A stretch of DNA of 60,173 bases from assembly GCA_017994695.1 (NCBI GenBank), contig JAGOKF010000016.1, positions 1 to 60,173 of the forward strand. Reading direction: 5' to 3'. The position numbers and the translations under genes are program-made. A model generated the notes under the pieces. That model saw only the letters and a program-made list of their open reading frames with translations, made no database searches and was not told the origin of the DNA. Every line of letters starts with the position of its first letter. The first letter of the stretch is position 1. Source of the stretch: Myxococcota bacterium (lineage in GTDB: Bacteria; Myxococcota_A; UBA9042; DTJE01). Positions 1 through 8,631 of this stretch are shown in pieces.

Positions 1-1
1 C

Positions 2-367
2 CAGGGCGGCATCACCAACGCCGTGTACCTGTATCCCCGGGTGAAATGGTCCCCCCTGAAGGGCCTGAACCTCCACCTGGCGTTCCTCTGGGCCCGGGCC
101 CCGACGGCCGTGGTGGACCCCTACAGCGCGAACGTCCAGAACGGGGGCTACCCCCGGTCCTACCGGAACGGCGCGCCCTCGAAGGACCTGGGATGGGAGG
201 TGGACGGCGGGGTGACCTACGACAGCCCGAAGTTCTTCGGCCCGTTCTACGTGCGCCTGGGCCTGATGGGCGGCTGGTGCCGGCCCGGGTCGGCCTTCGA
301 CGATGCCCAGGGGAATTCCCTGCCGGGGATCTACGCGGTCCGGCTGATGGCGGACCTGCGGTTCTGA
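2..367 (+). CDS. Outer-membrane beta-barrel-like protein, C-terminal part only
   Basis: The frame is open to the left edge, so only the last 121 residues are present. The visible part alternates hydrophobic and polar residues in short beta-strand-like runs (for example FYVRLGLMGGW and YAVRLMADLRF), is rich in Tyr, Trp and Gly, and ends in Phe. A terminal aromatic residue is the usual signal recognised by the BAM complex in outer-membrane barrels. The family cannot be named from this fragment; a TonB-dependent receptor or porin C-terminus would both fit. The stop TGA at 365-367 lies 76 bases before the next gene on the same strand. Confidence 0.6.
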   Translation, partial: QGGITNAVYLYPRVKWSPLKGLNLHLAFLWARAPTAVVDPYSANVQNGGYPRSYRNGAPSKDLGWEVDGGVTYDSPKFFGPFYVRLGLMGGWCRPGSAFDDAQGNSLPGIYAVRLMADLRF

Positions 368-406
368 CCGACCGAATGCCTTGTCCGGAGGGGACGGGGT
401 TGGTGG

Positions 407-412
407 TATAAC
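407..412 (+). promoter_or_regulatory. Possible -10 element (TATAAC) upstream of the one-span membrane protein gene
   Basis: TATAAC is an AT island in very GC-rich DNA, 32 bases before the ATG at 444. No good -35 box lies at 16-18 bases; TTGTCC at 381-386 would need a 20-base spacer. This is suggestive only. Confidence 0.25.
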
Positions 413-443
413 AGGCGACAGGCCCGTTTCTGGGAGGTGTCCG

Positions 444-1553
444 ATGAGCGATGAAGGCAGGAAGGAAGGCCAGGAAGACGCGGCCGCCGGAAAACTGTCC
501 GCCGAGGAACTGAAGGCGCGGCTGGGCCTGAAGCCCCGGCCCCGGGAGGAGCCGGCGGCCCCCGCGAAGCCGAAGCCCGAGGACTTCGGCCTGCCGGCGA
601 CCCAGCAGCCGGTGGCGGCTCCCCGGCCGGCCGCTCCGGAAACCTCGACAATCACCGCCGCCGAGGAGATCCCGCCGGAGGTGGCCCCGGCGGTCCGGAA
701 GAAGTGGATCTGGGCCGGGGTGGCGGCCGCGGCGGTCACGCTGCTCCTGGGACTGATGCTCGGCGGCGTGATGAAGGGCCGGGCCGTCGAGAACCTGAAG
801 ACCAAGGAGGCCCGGCACCTGCTGGAGTACTTCCAGGAGACCCGGATCCAGACCACCGGCCAGGTGACGGCGGTGCTCCAGGTCGTCGAGGAGATGCGGG
901 GCGAGGTCTCCCGGCTGGCCGAGGTGATGGCCAAGGCCGCCGAGTCCGAGGACCCCAGGGTCCGGCTGGACGCGGAAAAGGAACTGGACGGGTTCCTGAA
1001 GCGGGTCCAGGCCTACCGGGACGTCAAGCCCCTCTTCGACCTCCGCCAGGCCTACCCGGGGGTGGTCTTCAACGGGGAACTGGCGTCGGAGGTGGTGGCC
1101 TTCATCCAGGCCGTGCAGCGTCTGTATGACGAGGCGGTGGCCCTGGCCCTGGAAGCCGACACCCTGGAGACGCTGACCCTGCCCGAGGAGAAGGGCGTGA
1201 CGACCCGGCGGACGATCTTCGTGGCTCCCCCGGACGCCGAGGGGATCCGCAAGGCCGAGTGGATCCAGGCCGTGGACAAGGAGAACGTCCAGAACGGGCC
1301 CAACGGCCCCTCGGTCGCGGTGCTGCCCGTCGGGAAGGACAGCGCCTTCATGGCCCCGGTGGCCTCCCTGGCCGAGATCGACATCTCCCCGGTCGGCCGG
1401 GAGAAGGCGGCCCTCTACAAGGGGACGATCTACGCCCGCATCCGGGCCCGGGTCGCCCAGGTCAAGATGGCCGCGGACCTGGTCCGGTTCGATCCCCTGA
1501 AGGAGAAGTTGCAGCGCTTCGCCAACCGGAGCGGCTACTTCACGATCTTCTGA
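444..1553 (+). CDS. Single-span membrane protein of unknown function
   Basis: This 369-residue protein starts at ATG 444, eight bases after a GGGAGG ribosome site; an in-frame start at 381 has no such site. Residues 1-85 are a charged, Pro/Ala-rich and probably disordered cytoplasmic segment. RKKW at 86-89 is followed by one hydrophobic span at about 89-110 (Ala/Val/Leu/Gly-rich). The rest, about 110-369, is a helical, probably periplasmic domain with Glu/Lys-rich stretches that could form coiled coil. No catalytic motif or known domain is recognised. The layout (cytoplasmic tail, one span, long external helical part) suits a structural or scaffolding envelope protein, but that is inference. 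Confidence 0.8.
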   Translation: MSDEGRKEGQEDAAAGKLSAEELKARLGLKPRPREEPAAPAKPKPEDFGLPATQQPVAAPRPAAPETSTITAAEEIPPEVAPAVRKKWIWAGVAAAAVTLLLGLMLGGVMKGRAVENLKTKEARHLLEYFQETRIQTTGQVTAVLQVVEEMRGEVSRLAEVMAKAAESEDPRVRLDAEKELDGFLKRVQAYRDVKPLFDLRQAYPGVVFNGELASEVVAFIQAVQRLYDEAVALALEADTLETLTLPEEKGVTTRRTIFVAPPDAEGIRKAEWIQAVDKENVQNGPNGPSVAVLPVGKDSAFMAPVASLAEIDISPVGREKAALYKGTIYARIRARVAQVKMAADLVRFDPLKEKLQRFANRSGYFTIF

Positions 1554-1610
1554 TCCGCCCGACCCGCCGGGCATCCCCCGGCGCCGCGACCGGCCCTGCC
1601 TCGCAGCAAA

Positions 1611-1997
1611 TCAACCCGAAGGGTCGTTCCGGTCGCTGACGACCCCCTGGAGGCGGGCGGCCCGGGCCACGTAGCGATCGACCTCCTGGATCACCCACTC
1701 CTCGGCGTTTTCGAAGGTCAGGGCGGCCCCCACCTGTTCCGGGGAGACCTCGGCAGACGGCCTCTGGACCCGGACGACGGTGCCCTCCAGGACCAGGTAA
1801 CTGGAGGAAGAGGGGAGCAGGAAGCGGATGCTCACCCGGTCCCCGATCTCCCAGGGGCTCAGGGTCTGCAGGAACATGCCCCGCACCGAGATGTCCCGGG
1901 CCATCGCCAGCCCGGTCCTGCCCCGGACCTCCTCCAGCACTTCCACGGACCCCGTGAAGCGCCTGCGCTTCGCCCTCCTGCGATCCTCCTGGCTCAT
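1611..1997 (-). CDS. PilZ-domain protein (c-di-GMP receptor)
   Basis: A 128-residue single PilZ domain. The two c-di-GMP-binding elements are visible: an Arg-rich N-terminal stretch (DRRRAKRRRF) matching RxxxR, and DISVRG matching the (D/N)xSxxG motif. These lie at the usual ends of the first strand region. The ATG at 1997 overlaps the TGA of the upstream glycosidase gene (ATGA), so the two are translationally coupled. Known PilZ proteins bind cyclic di-GMP and change the activity of a partner; the coupling suggests the partner may be the secreted glycosidase or its export or substrate pathway. That link is inference. Confidence 0.88.
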   Translation of the reverse strand: MSQEDRRRAKRRRFTGSVEVLEEVRGRTGLAMARDISVRGMFLQTLSPWEIGDRVSIRFLLPSSSSYLVLEGTVVRVQRPSAEVSPEQVGAALTFENAEEWVIQEVDRYVARAARLQGVVSDRNDPSG

Positions 1998-2929
1998 CGT
2001 CCCTCCCCCGGCGTGGTGTCCGGCCTGAGTATATGCCCGATCTGGTCCAGGGAGGGGGTCGAGGCGTGGCACAGGAACCCCTCCTGTCGGCAGAGGTCCG
2101 CCAGGTCCCGGCGACCGGCGACGGTCCGGGGATACTCCAGCACCAGGATCGCCAGGCCCGCCTGCCGAGCCTCCCGGAGCGGGGACAGGACCTGGTCCAG
2201 CGCCTTGCCCCGGACCATGCGCCCTCCCCGGAACAGCCGGTTCTCGGACATCGCCCCCGTCAGCGCCCCCCGGACCCCGGGAAGGTCCCAGATCGGGAAG
2301 GGGTTGTTGGCCACCACGACCAGGTCCCGCCGCAGGGACCGGCCGTGTCGGACCAGCCGCCGCACCAGGTCCGCCATCTCGGCACAGGCCCCGGGACGCC
2401 CCTCCTGCTCCCAGACCTCGCAGGAGTCCACGGTGTCCAGGAACAGCCCGTCGAAGCCCCGGTCCACCACCCGGTCCACCCAGGACGAGGGGCTTCCGAA
2501 GATCACCAGGTGCCAGGCCGGGGTCCAGTGCCGGACCCGGTAGTTGCCAGGCCACCGGGGATTCTCGGGGCCGGCGAAGGCGGGGGGCGGTCCCTTCCGG
2601 GACCAGTAGAAGCGGTAGTCCTCGGCCTCCCCGATGCTCAGGTAGGCCAGCACGATCCGGGACGTGCCGTCGGGCCGGGTCCGCAGGCGCGCCACTTCCT
2701 CCCGGGTCCATTCCCCGGCCCCGGACCCGTCGCGGCTCGAATCGACGACCAGCACGTCGGGGTCCGCCAGGTCGACGCGCCGGAAATCCAGGTGCTGGTA
2801 CTGCACCGCCAGCGTCCGGGCCCGGTTCATCCGCACCCGGGCCAGGAGGTCGCCGGGCAGCAGGAGGCCCGGATCCGGGGGTCCGAGGATCCACAGAAGG
2901 GACGGCAGCAACGTCAGGGCCCAGGACAT
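1994..2929 (-). CDS. Secreted MJ1477/TM1410-family putative glycoside hydrolase (polygalactosaminidase-like)
   Basis: This 311-residue protein has a short hydrophobic N-terminus (MSWALTLLPSLLWILG) that looks like a signal sequence. It then shows a TIM-barrel pattern typical of the MJ1477/TM1410 family: VLVVDSSRDG, IVLAYLSIGEAEDYRFYW, PGNYRVRHWTPAWHLVIF, and GFDGLFLDTVDS with acidic residues at strand ends. Related GH114-type enzymes hydrolyse alpha-1,4-linked galactosamine polymers; the substrate here is unknown. ATG 2929 was chosen because it begins the hydrophobic segment; an in-frame start at 3073 adds low-complexity sequence and would overlap the divergent protease gene. It is coupled to the PilZ gene by ATGA. 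Confidence 0.85.
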   Translation of the reverse strand: MSWALTLLPSLLWILGPPDPGLLLPGDLLARVRMNRARTLAVQYQHLDFRRVDLADPDVLVVDSSRDGSGAGEWTREEVARLRTRPDGTSRIVLAYLSIGEAEDYRFYWSRKGPPPAFAGPENPRWPGNYRVRHWTPAWHLVIFGSPSSWVDRVVDRGFDGLFLDTVDSCEVWEQEGRPGACAEMADLVRRLVRHGRSLRRDLVVVANNPFPIWDLPGVRGALTGAMSENRLFRGGRMVRGKALDQVLSPLREARQAGLAILVLEYPRTVAGRRDLADLCRQEGFLCHASTPSLDQIGHILRPDTTPGEGR

Positions 2930-3030
2930 GGGGGGAGGATCGCATTCCCCGGCCGCCGAGGCAAACGGGCCCGATCGGGGATCGGGGGATGCGGTGTAGA
3001 ATGCCCCGGCCAGAGGCGGGGACAGGACGG

Positions 3031-5877
3031 ATGAAACGGATTGCTCTGTGGGTGGTCCTGGCGCTGTCGGCATCCCCGGTCCTGGCCGGGGAGGACCTCT
3101 CCTTCGACGGCCTGCTGGACCTCCAGGCCATCGGCGCCCGGGAGTTCCTGGACCGCCATCCCTCCTGGGACGGCCGGGGGGTCGCCATCGCGGTGCTGGA
3201 CACCGGAGTGGACGGGACGGTCGAGGGGCTCCAGCGGACCAGCACCGGCGCCGTGAAGGTCGTCGAGGCCCGGGACTTCACCGACGAGTGCGTGGTGGAA
3301 CTGGAACCGGCCCGCCGGACCGAGACCCCCGAGGAGGGAGTCCTCTGGCGGGCCCGGGGATCGGCGGTCAAAAGCATCGACCAGGTGCCGGGACTGTCCC
3401 CGGACCGGCCCGTCCACCTGGGTTTCCTGGAGGAATCGACCTTCCGGAACACCCCGGTGCCCGACCTCGACGGCGACCGGCGCACCGACGGCCGGATCGC
3501 CATCGCGGTCTTCCAGGGCCGCGACGGGACGTGGCAGGCGGTCGTGGACCCCGACGGAGACCAGGACTTCCGGAACGGCGAGGTCCGCCGGACCTTCGCC
3601 GACGACCCCCGCTTCGTGCTGCTGGGCGGGGCCGGCGATCCCTCCCGGTCCGCCCCGAAGGTCCCCCTGGCGGTGAACCTGGAGGATGCCCCGAACCGGG
3701 TGCACCTCCACGTGGTCACCGGCAGCCACGGGACCCACGTGGCGGCCATCGCCGCGGGGCACCGGCTGAAGGGGCGCCAGGGCTTCGACGGCGTGGCCCC
3801 CGGCGCGGTGGTGCTGTCCCTGAAGATCGGCCACAGCGGGCTGGCCGGGGGGGCGACGGTCACCGGGAGCATGAAGAAGGCCCTGGAGTTCGCCGCCCGG
3901 TGGGGCCGGGACCACCGGACGCCCGTGGTGGCAAACCTGTCCTACGGGGTGGGGTCCGGGATCGAGGCGGACTCGGACATCGACCGCTTCCTGGAGGACT
4001 TCCTGGTCCAGAACCCCCAGGTCGTGGTGATCTGCTCGGCGGGGAACAACGGCCCCGGCCTGTCCACGGTGGGAACCCCGGGGGCCTCCCGGGCCGCCCT
4101 GGGCGTCGCGGCCGTGCTGACGCCGGCCCTGGCCCGGGAACTGGTGGGCAATGCCCCGCCGCGTCCCCAGGTCTTCTTCTTCAGCAGCCGGGGAGGCGAG
4201 GCGGGAAAGCCGGACCTGGCGGCCCCAGGGATCGCCCTGTCCGAGGTGCCCCGCTGGGAGCGCAAGGACCTGATGCGGGGCACCAGCATGGCCGCGCCGG
4301 CCGCCAGCGGCGTCGCGGCACTGGTGCTGTCGGGGCTGGTTCAGCAGTCCCCGGATGCGCCGTGGCATGCGGGCCAGGTGATGGAGGCCCTCCGCCAGGG
4401 CAGCCGGCCGATCCCCGGATACACCCCCCTGGACCAGGGTTCGGGCATGGTGGACGTCTCCCGGTCCTGGGAGGCCCTGACGGGACTGGTCGCCCGGCCC
4501 GGCGGACGCTGGATGGGATTTCTGGGGGCCCGGATCCCGGTCCCGACCCTCCAGGGACGATCGGGGTCCGGGGCCTTCTGGCGGGCGGGGGGCCATGTCC
4601 CGGGTCCCGGGGACCCGGCGGAGATCTCCCTCCAGGTCCGCTACCTGGCGGACGCCCCGGCGACGATCCGCCAGACCGGTTCCCGCCGGGTGACGCTCCG
4701 GGGCGATCCCTCGTGGGTGCGCCTGTCCCGATCGGCCCTGGCGTTCCGGGGCGAGGACCCGGTCAAGGTCTCCTGGTGGGTGGCCCCGGGGGCTCTCCGG
4801 ACGCCGGGACTGCACACGGGGACCATCGTCGCCCGGGACGACGCATCGGGACTGGAAGCGCGGATTCCCGTGGGCATCGTGATCCCGGAAGCCCTGGACA
4901 CCCGGGGGCTTCCGACCCTGACCCGGAAGGGGCTGGTGCTGTCCCCCGGAGAGGTGCGACGCTTCTTCCTGCTGCCGCCGCCGGGGGCCGCGACGATGAC
5001 CGTCCGGGTCACCGCGGCCCAGGGCCGCCCGGCCGAGGCCCGGGTGATGCTCTACGACGGATCGGGCGATCGCGTCCCGCTGCCGGGAACCGTCAGCGCC
5101 ACCGAGGGGTCCGAGATCGCCTGGGTCCTCTCCCAGGAGGACCTCCGGGGCCAGGGGACCCAGGAACTCTGCCTGGTGGACGGCCTGCACCCCGGCGGGG
5201 ACTCCACCGTGGACCTGGAGGTCCGCTTCGGTGGCCTCGCCGCGGTGCAACCCCCGAAACTGGCCCTCCAGGCCGGGAAGGGCCTGACCGGGGAGGTGAT
5301 CCTGGAAAACCGCTTCGGGATCCCCTTCGACGGCACGGTCCAGGGGGAGGTGCTGGGCTACGAGCGGCGATCGTCCCGCCGGATCGACCGGGACCGTCTC
5401 CGGATTCCCCTGGCGGTGGGGTCGGACCTGGAGGGGGTCGAGGTGGAACTCTCCCTGAGCCAGGAGGACTTCGGGCGGTTCACCGACATCGCGGTGAACG
5501 TCCTGGACGCCCAGGGCAAGGCGGTGATCCAGACGGGCTTCTCGACCCCGGTGCTGAAGTTCCTGGTCCGCCCGCCGGCAGGATCCCCTGACCTCACGAT
5601 GGAGATCACCGCGGGGCGGGCCCTGGCCGGCGAAGCGCCGGTGGAGATGGCCGTCGTGGAACGCTACCTCTGGCAGAAGAGGGTGCCCCTGGAGGGCTCG
5701 GTGGAGGGCGCTTCGCGGATCCGCCTGTGGCCCTCGGTGCGCACCCGCGTTCGACTGCAGGGATCCGCCGCACCCCCGGCCCCTCCCCCGGGATTCGCCT
5801 GGGCCGCCCGGATCGAGTGCCGCCAGAAGGGGGACCCGGCCCCCTGGCTGTCCCTCCCCTTCCCGTGGAACCCCTGA
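3031..5877 (+). CDS. Exported subtilisin-family (S8) protease, tripeptidyl-peptidase-II-like
   Basis: This 948-residue protein starts with a clear signal peptide (residues 1-20, ending SPVLAG). The S8 triad is complete: Asp57 in VAIAVLDTGVDG, His233 in GSHGTHVAAIAAG and Ser419 in GTSMAAPAASG, with oxyanion Asn339 in SAGNNGPG. About 175 residues separate Asp and His, and the segments VAPGAVVLSLKIG and LSTVGTPGASR follow. This long insertion and these strings are typical of tripeptidyl peptidase II rather than ordinary subtilisins. Residues from about 500 to 948 look like beta-sandwich domains, as in TPP II. A TAGAAT (-10-like) lies at 2997-3002. Envelope or extracellular protein turnover is likely. 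Confidence 0.93.
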   Translation: MKRIALWVVLALSASPVLAGEDLSFDGLLDLQAIGAREFLDRHPSWDGRGVAIAVLDTGVDGTVEGLQRTSTGAVKVVEARDFTDECVVELEPARRTETPEEGVLWRARGSAVKSIDQVPGLSPDRPVHLGFLEESTFRNTPVPDLDGDRRTDGRIAIAVFQGRDGTWQAVVDPDGDQDFRNGEVRRTFADDPRFVLLGGAGDPSRSAPKVPLAVNLEDAPNRVHLHVVTGSHGTHVAAIAAGHRLKGRQGFDGVAPGAVVLSLKIGHSGLAGGATVTGSMKKALEFAARWGRDHRTPVVANLSYGVGSGIEADSDIDRFLEDFLVQNPQVVVICSAGNNGPGLSTVGTPGASRAALGVAAVLTPALARELVGNAPPRPQVFFFSSRGGEAGKPDLAAPGIALSEVPRWERKDLMRGTSMAAPAASGVAALVLSGLVQQSPDAPWHAGQVMEALRQGSRPIPGYTPLDQGSGMVDVSRSWEALTGLVARPGGRWMGFLGARIPVPTLQGRSGSGAFWRAGGHVPGPGDPAEISLQVRYLADAPATIRQTGSRRVTLRGDPSWVRLSRSALAFRGEDPVKVSWWVAPGALRTPGLHTGTIVARDDASGLEARIPVGIVIPEALDTRGLPTLTRKGLVLSPGEVRRFFLLPPPGAATMTVRVTAAQGRPAEARVMLYDGSGDRVPLPGTVSATEGSEIAWVLSQEDLRGQGTQELCLVDGLHPGGDSTVDLEVRFGGLAAVQPPKLALQAGKGLTGEVILENRFGIPFDGTVQGEVLGYERRSSRRIDRDRLRIPLAVGSDLEGVEVELSLSQEDFGRFTDIAVNVLDAQGKAVIQTGFSTPVLKFLVRPPAGSPDLTMEITAGRALAGEAPVEMAVVERYLWQKRVPLEGSVEGASRIRLWPSVRTRVRLQGSAAPPAPPPGFAWAARIECRQKGDPAPWLSLPFPWNP

Positions 5878-5886
5878 GGAGTCCCG

Positions 5887-6573
5887 ATGGCGACCCCGAT
5901 GCCCCTGGTGCTGGCCACCTTCAACCCCGGCAAGGTCCGGGAGTACCAGGCCCTCTTCGGGCACCTGCCGGTCCGCCTGGACGGGCTCTTGGATCACGGC
6001 ATCCGGGAACTGCCCCCCGAGACGGGGACCACCTTCGCCGAAAACGCCCGGATCAAGGCCAGGGCCGCCTTCGACGCCACGAGCCTCCCGGCCCTGGGGG
6101 ACGACTCGGGGCTGGAAGTCCGGGCCCTCGGCGGGGCCCCGGGAATCCACTCGGCCCGCTACGCCGGGCCGGACCAGGATGCCCGGGCCAACCTGGAACT
6201 GCTGCTGCGCCACATGGAGGGCATCGAGGACCGCCGGGCCCGCTTCGTCTGCGCCCTGGCCGGGGTGATCCCGGAGGGATGGCTTCCGGCCGACCTGGCC
6301 CGGGAACCGGCGATACCGGGACTGGAGATCCGGGAGGACCGGGATCGGAAGGCCTGGGAGATCACGGCACTGGGCACCGTCGAGGGGACCATTCTCCGGG
6401 AACCCCGGGGCCGGGGAGGCTTCGGCTACGACCCGGTCTTCTACCGGGAGGACCTGGGCCTGTCCTTCGGGGAGGCCCCGGAAGAGGTCAAGAATCGCCT
6501 CTCCCATCGCGGACGGGCGGCATCGCTGCTGGCCCCGATCCTGGCGCGGATGACCCCGCCCGGGGAGCGTTGA
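5887..6573 (+). CDS. rdgB: XTP/dITP pyrophosphatase (RdgB/HAM1)
   Basis: RdgB hydrolyses non-canonical purine nucleoside triphosphates (XTP, dITP, ITP) to monophosphates, keeping them out of DNA and RNA. The sequence shows the substrate loop LATFNPGKVREY at residues 9-20, the acidic core LGDDSGLEVRALGGAPGIHS at about 70-89 and the C-terminal GGFGYDPVF and KNRLSHR motifs. At 228 residues it is longer than the usual 195-205, with the extra residues between the core and GFGYD. ATG 5887 follows GAGGAG that overlaps the protease stop. It sits in a tight plus-strand run and shares its end (3-base gap) with the radical SAM gene. Confidence 0.95.
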   Translation: MATPMPLVLATFNPGKVREYQALFGHLPVRLDGLLDHGIRELPPETGTTFAENARIKARAAFDATSLPALGDDSGLEVRALGGAPGIHSARYAGPDQDARANLELLLRHMEGIEDRRARFVCALAGVIPEGWLPADLAREPAIPGLEIREDRDRKAWEITALGTVEGTILREPRGRGGFGYDPVFYREDLGLSFGEAPEEVKNRLSHRGRAASLLAPILARMTPPGER

Positions 6574-6576
6574 CCG

Positions 6577-7632
6577 ATGGCCCCGGGGACCGACATCGAC
6601 GCCGCCGCCCTTCCGGGCTGGGTCCGCCTGGACCGGCAGGGGGAACTCGAGGATCGGATCCGCCGCCTGATGGAACTCGCGTCGCCCTGCCGCCTCTGCC
6701 CGAGGGACTGCCGGGTGCCCCGCCTCGAGGGCGCCCTGGGCCATTGTCGGACGGGACCCGGCGCCCCCGTGGCCAGTGCCACGGCCCATTTCGGCGAGGA
6801 GCCCGAAATCTCGGGAACCCGGGGATCGGGCACGGTGTTCTTCGCGGGATGCTCGCTGCGGTGCCTCTACTGCCAGAACCACCAGATCAGCCAGGACAAG
6901 GAGGAATCCCGGGCCGAGGCCCCCTCCCCGGAGGCCCTGGCCCGGATCTACCGGTCGCTCCAGGACCGGGGCGTCCACAACCTGAACTGGGTGACGCCCT
7001 CCCACGTGGTCCCCTGGGCCCTCCAGGGGCTCCGGGAGGCGGCCTCCCTGGGTGTCGATCTGCCGCTCGTCTACAACACCTCGGGCTACGACGCCCTGGC
7101 CACCCTGAAGGCCCTGGAGGGGGTGGTGGACATCTACCTGGCGGACCTGCGCTACGGGGACGACGAGGCGGCGATGCGGTGCAGCGGCGCGCCGGACTAT
7201 GTCCCGGCAGCCCGGGCCGCGATCCGGGAGATGGCCCGGCAGGTGGGCACGGAGAATTCCCTGGGGCCCGACGGCCTGTTGCGGCGGGGACTGGTGATCC
7301 GACTGCTGGTGCTGCCGAACGACCTGGCCTCGATCCGGGAAACCCTGGCCTTCCTGAAGGCCGAACTGGGCACCGGGGTCCGGATCGCGTTGATGTCCCA
7401 GTACTATCCGGCACACCGGGCCGCGGAAGAGCCGCTTCTGTCGCGGCCGGTCTCGGCGGGGGAGTACTGGCGGGCCGTGGACTGGGCCGACCGGATGGGT
7501 TTCGACAACCTGCTGATCCAGGAATTCGAGGCCCGGCAGTTCTACCGGCCGGACTTCCGGATGCAGGATGAACCCTTCGAGGACGCCCGCCACTTCGCCG
7601 GGCCTCCTTCCCGGGAGGACGCAGGACGATGA
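6577..7632 (+). CDS. Radical SAM protein of the COG1313 group (PflA-like/PflX)
   Basis: The 351-residue protein carries the radical SAM cluster motif C92-x3-C96-x2-C99 (GCSLRCLYCQN). A second Cys set upstream (C38, C41, C45, C57; CRLCPRDC) could bind another Fe-S cluster. This layout belongs to the uncharacterised COG1313 family related to pyruvate formate-lyase activating enzymes. No glycyl-radical enzyme is encoded in the window, so the substrate is unknown. ATG 6577 follows the rdgB stop by three bases, and its own stop overlaps the next start by ATGA, so the genes form one transcription unit. Confidence 0.9.
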   Translation: MAPGTDIDAAALPGWVRLDRQGELEDRIRRLMELASPCRLCPRDCRVPRLEGALGHCRTGPGAPVASATAHFGEEPEISGTRGSGTVFFAGCSLRCLYCQNHQISQDKEESRAEAPSPEALARIYRSLQDRGVHNLNWVTPSHVVPWALQGLREAASLGVDLPLVYNTSGYDALATLKALEGVVDIYLADLRYGDDEAAMRCSGAPDYVPAARAAIREMARQVGTENSLGPDGLLRRGLVIRLLVLPNDLASIRETLAFLKAELGTGVRIALMSQYYPAHRAAEEPLLSRPVSAGEYWRAVDWADRMGFDNLLIQEFEARQFYRPDFRMQDEPFEDARHFAGPPSREDAGR

Positions 7633-8606
7633 CCGCACCCCTGTTCGTCGACCTCCATTCCCACTGGCTGCTGAACGGCCATTACCTGCGGCGGCGCCTC
7701 GATCGCCCCCGGCCGGACCCCCTGGCCCTGGGTCCCCTGGGGAACCGGATCGGCCTGGAACCGGCCCTTCAGGGACACGTCCACGGGGTCGCCTTCACGG
7801 CCTACAGTCCGATCCTTTCGGGCACGCTGGCCAGGAAGGATCTGCAGGCCCAGTTCCGCACGTTCCGCCGGGCCGCCGCCTTGTCCCAGGGGCGTCTGCG
7901 GCCGGTGCGGACCGGGGAGGAGATCCGCCGGGCCCACCGGGAGGGCGTCGTCGGGGGCTTCCTGGCCGTGGAGGGCGGCGCCTGCCTCGCCGGGGGTCTC
8001 CCGGCGCTCCGGGAACTGGCCGCGGAAGGGGTCCGGATGGTCACGCTGGTCCACTTCGTGCCGAACGCCCTGGGGGACCCGGGGGAGTTCCCGGTCCATC
8101 CCCGCCGGGGCCTGTCGGCGCTGGGCAGGCGCCTGGTCCCGGAAATGGGCCGCCTCGGGGTCCTGCCCGACGTGGCACACCTCTGCGACGAGGGAGTCCG
8201 GCAGGTGATCGACCTGGCCCAGGGACCGGTGGTGTGCTCCCACACCGGGATGCGGGCCCTCTGCGACCGCCCCCGGAACCTCCCAGACGACCTGGCCCGG
8301 GGCATCGCCCGGACCGGGGGCCTGGTGGGCATCCTCTGGTTCCCTCCCTACCTGGCCCGGGATCCCAGCGGGGTCGGCATCGACCGGGTGGTGGACCACA
8401 TGCGCCACGCGGCCTCCGTGGCGGGCCCGGAACACGTCGCGGTGGGAACGGACCTGGACGGGTGGACCTGGCCCCCCAAGGGGCTCGAGGGGCACCACCG
8501 GTTCCCGGCGCTGGCCGAGGCCCTGTCCCGGGCAGGATTCTCCGAGGCCGAGGTCCTCGGGATGCTCGGCGGCAACGCCCTTCGCGTGATCGGGGAGGCG
8601 GACTAG
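7629..8606 (+). CDS. Membrane dipeptidase (peptidase family M19)
   Basis: This 325-residue protein has the M19 zinc-site residues in order: His10 and His12 (DLHSH), Glu115 (VEGGA), His184, His205 (CSHTGMRALCDRPRN) and Asp275 (VGTDLDG). M19 enzymes are binuclear zinc dipeptidases that split many L,L- and L,D-dipeptides; bacterial members are usually cytoplasmic or periplasmic. There is no signal peptide, so a cytoplasmic role in dipeptide turnover is likely. The start overlaps the radical SAM stop (ATGA, 7629-7632). Confidence 0.92.
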   Translation: MTAPLFVDLHSHWLLNGHYLRRRLDRPRPDPLALGPLGNRIGLEPALQGHVHGVAFTAYSPILSGTLARKDLQAQFRTFRRAAALSQGRLRPVRTGEEIRRAHREGVVGGFLAVEGGACLAGGLPALRELAAEGVRMVTLVHFVPNALGDPGEFPVHPRRGLSALGRRLVPEMGRLGVLPDVAHLCDEGVRQVIDLAQGPVVCSHTGMRALCDRPRNLPDDLARGIARTGGLVGILWFPPYLARDPSGVGIDRVVDHMRHAASVAGPEHVAVGTDLDGWTWPPKGLEGHHRFPALAEALSRAGFSEAEVLGMLGGNALRVIGEAD

Positions 8607-8631
8607 AATGCCCACGACGGAGGAGACCCCG

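Noticed and set aside
2914-7638. A 1574-residue open frame on the minus strand, and similar long frames elsewhere (for example 53923-55941 and 13323-16382)
   Set aside because: They lie opposite clear genes and have Pro/Gly/Arg-rich low-complexity translations. Strong G/C bias at third codon positions removes stops from antisense frames.
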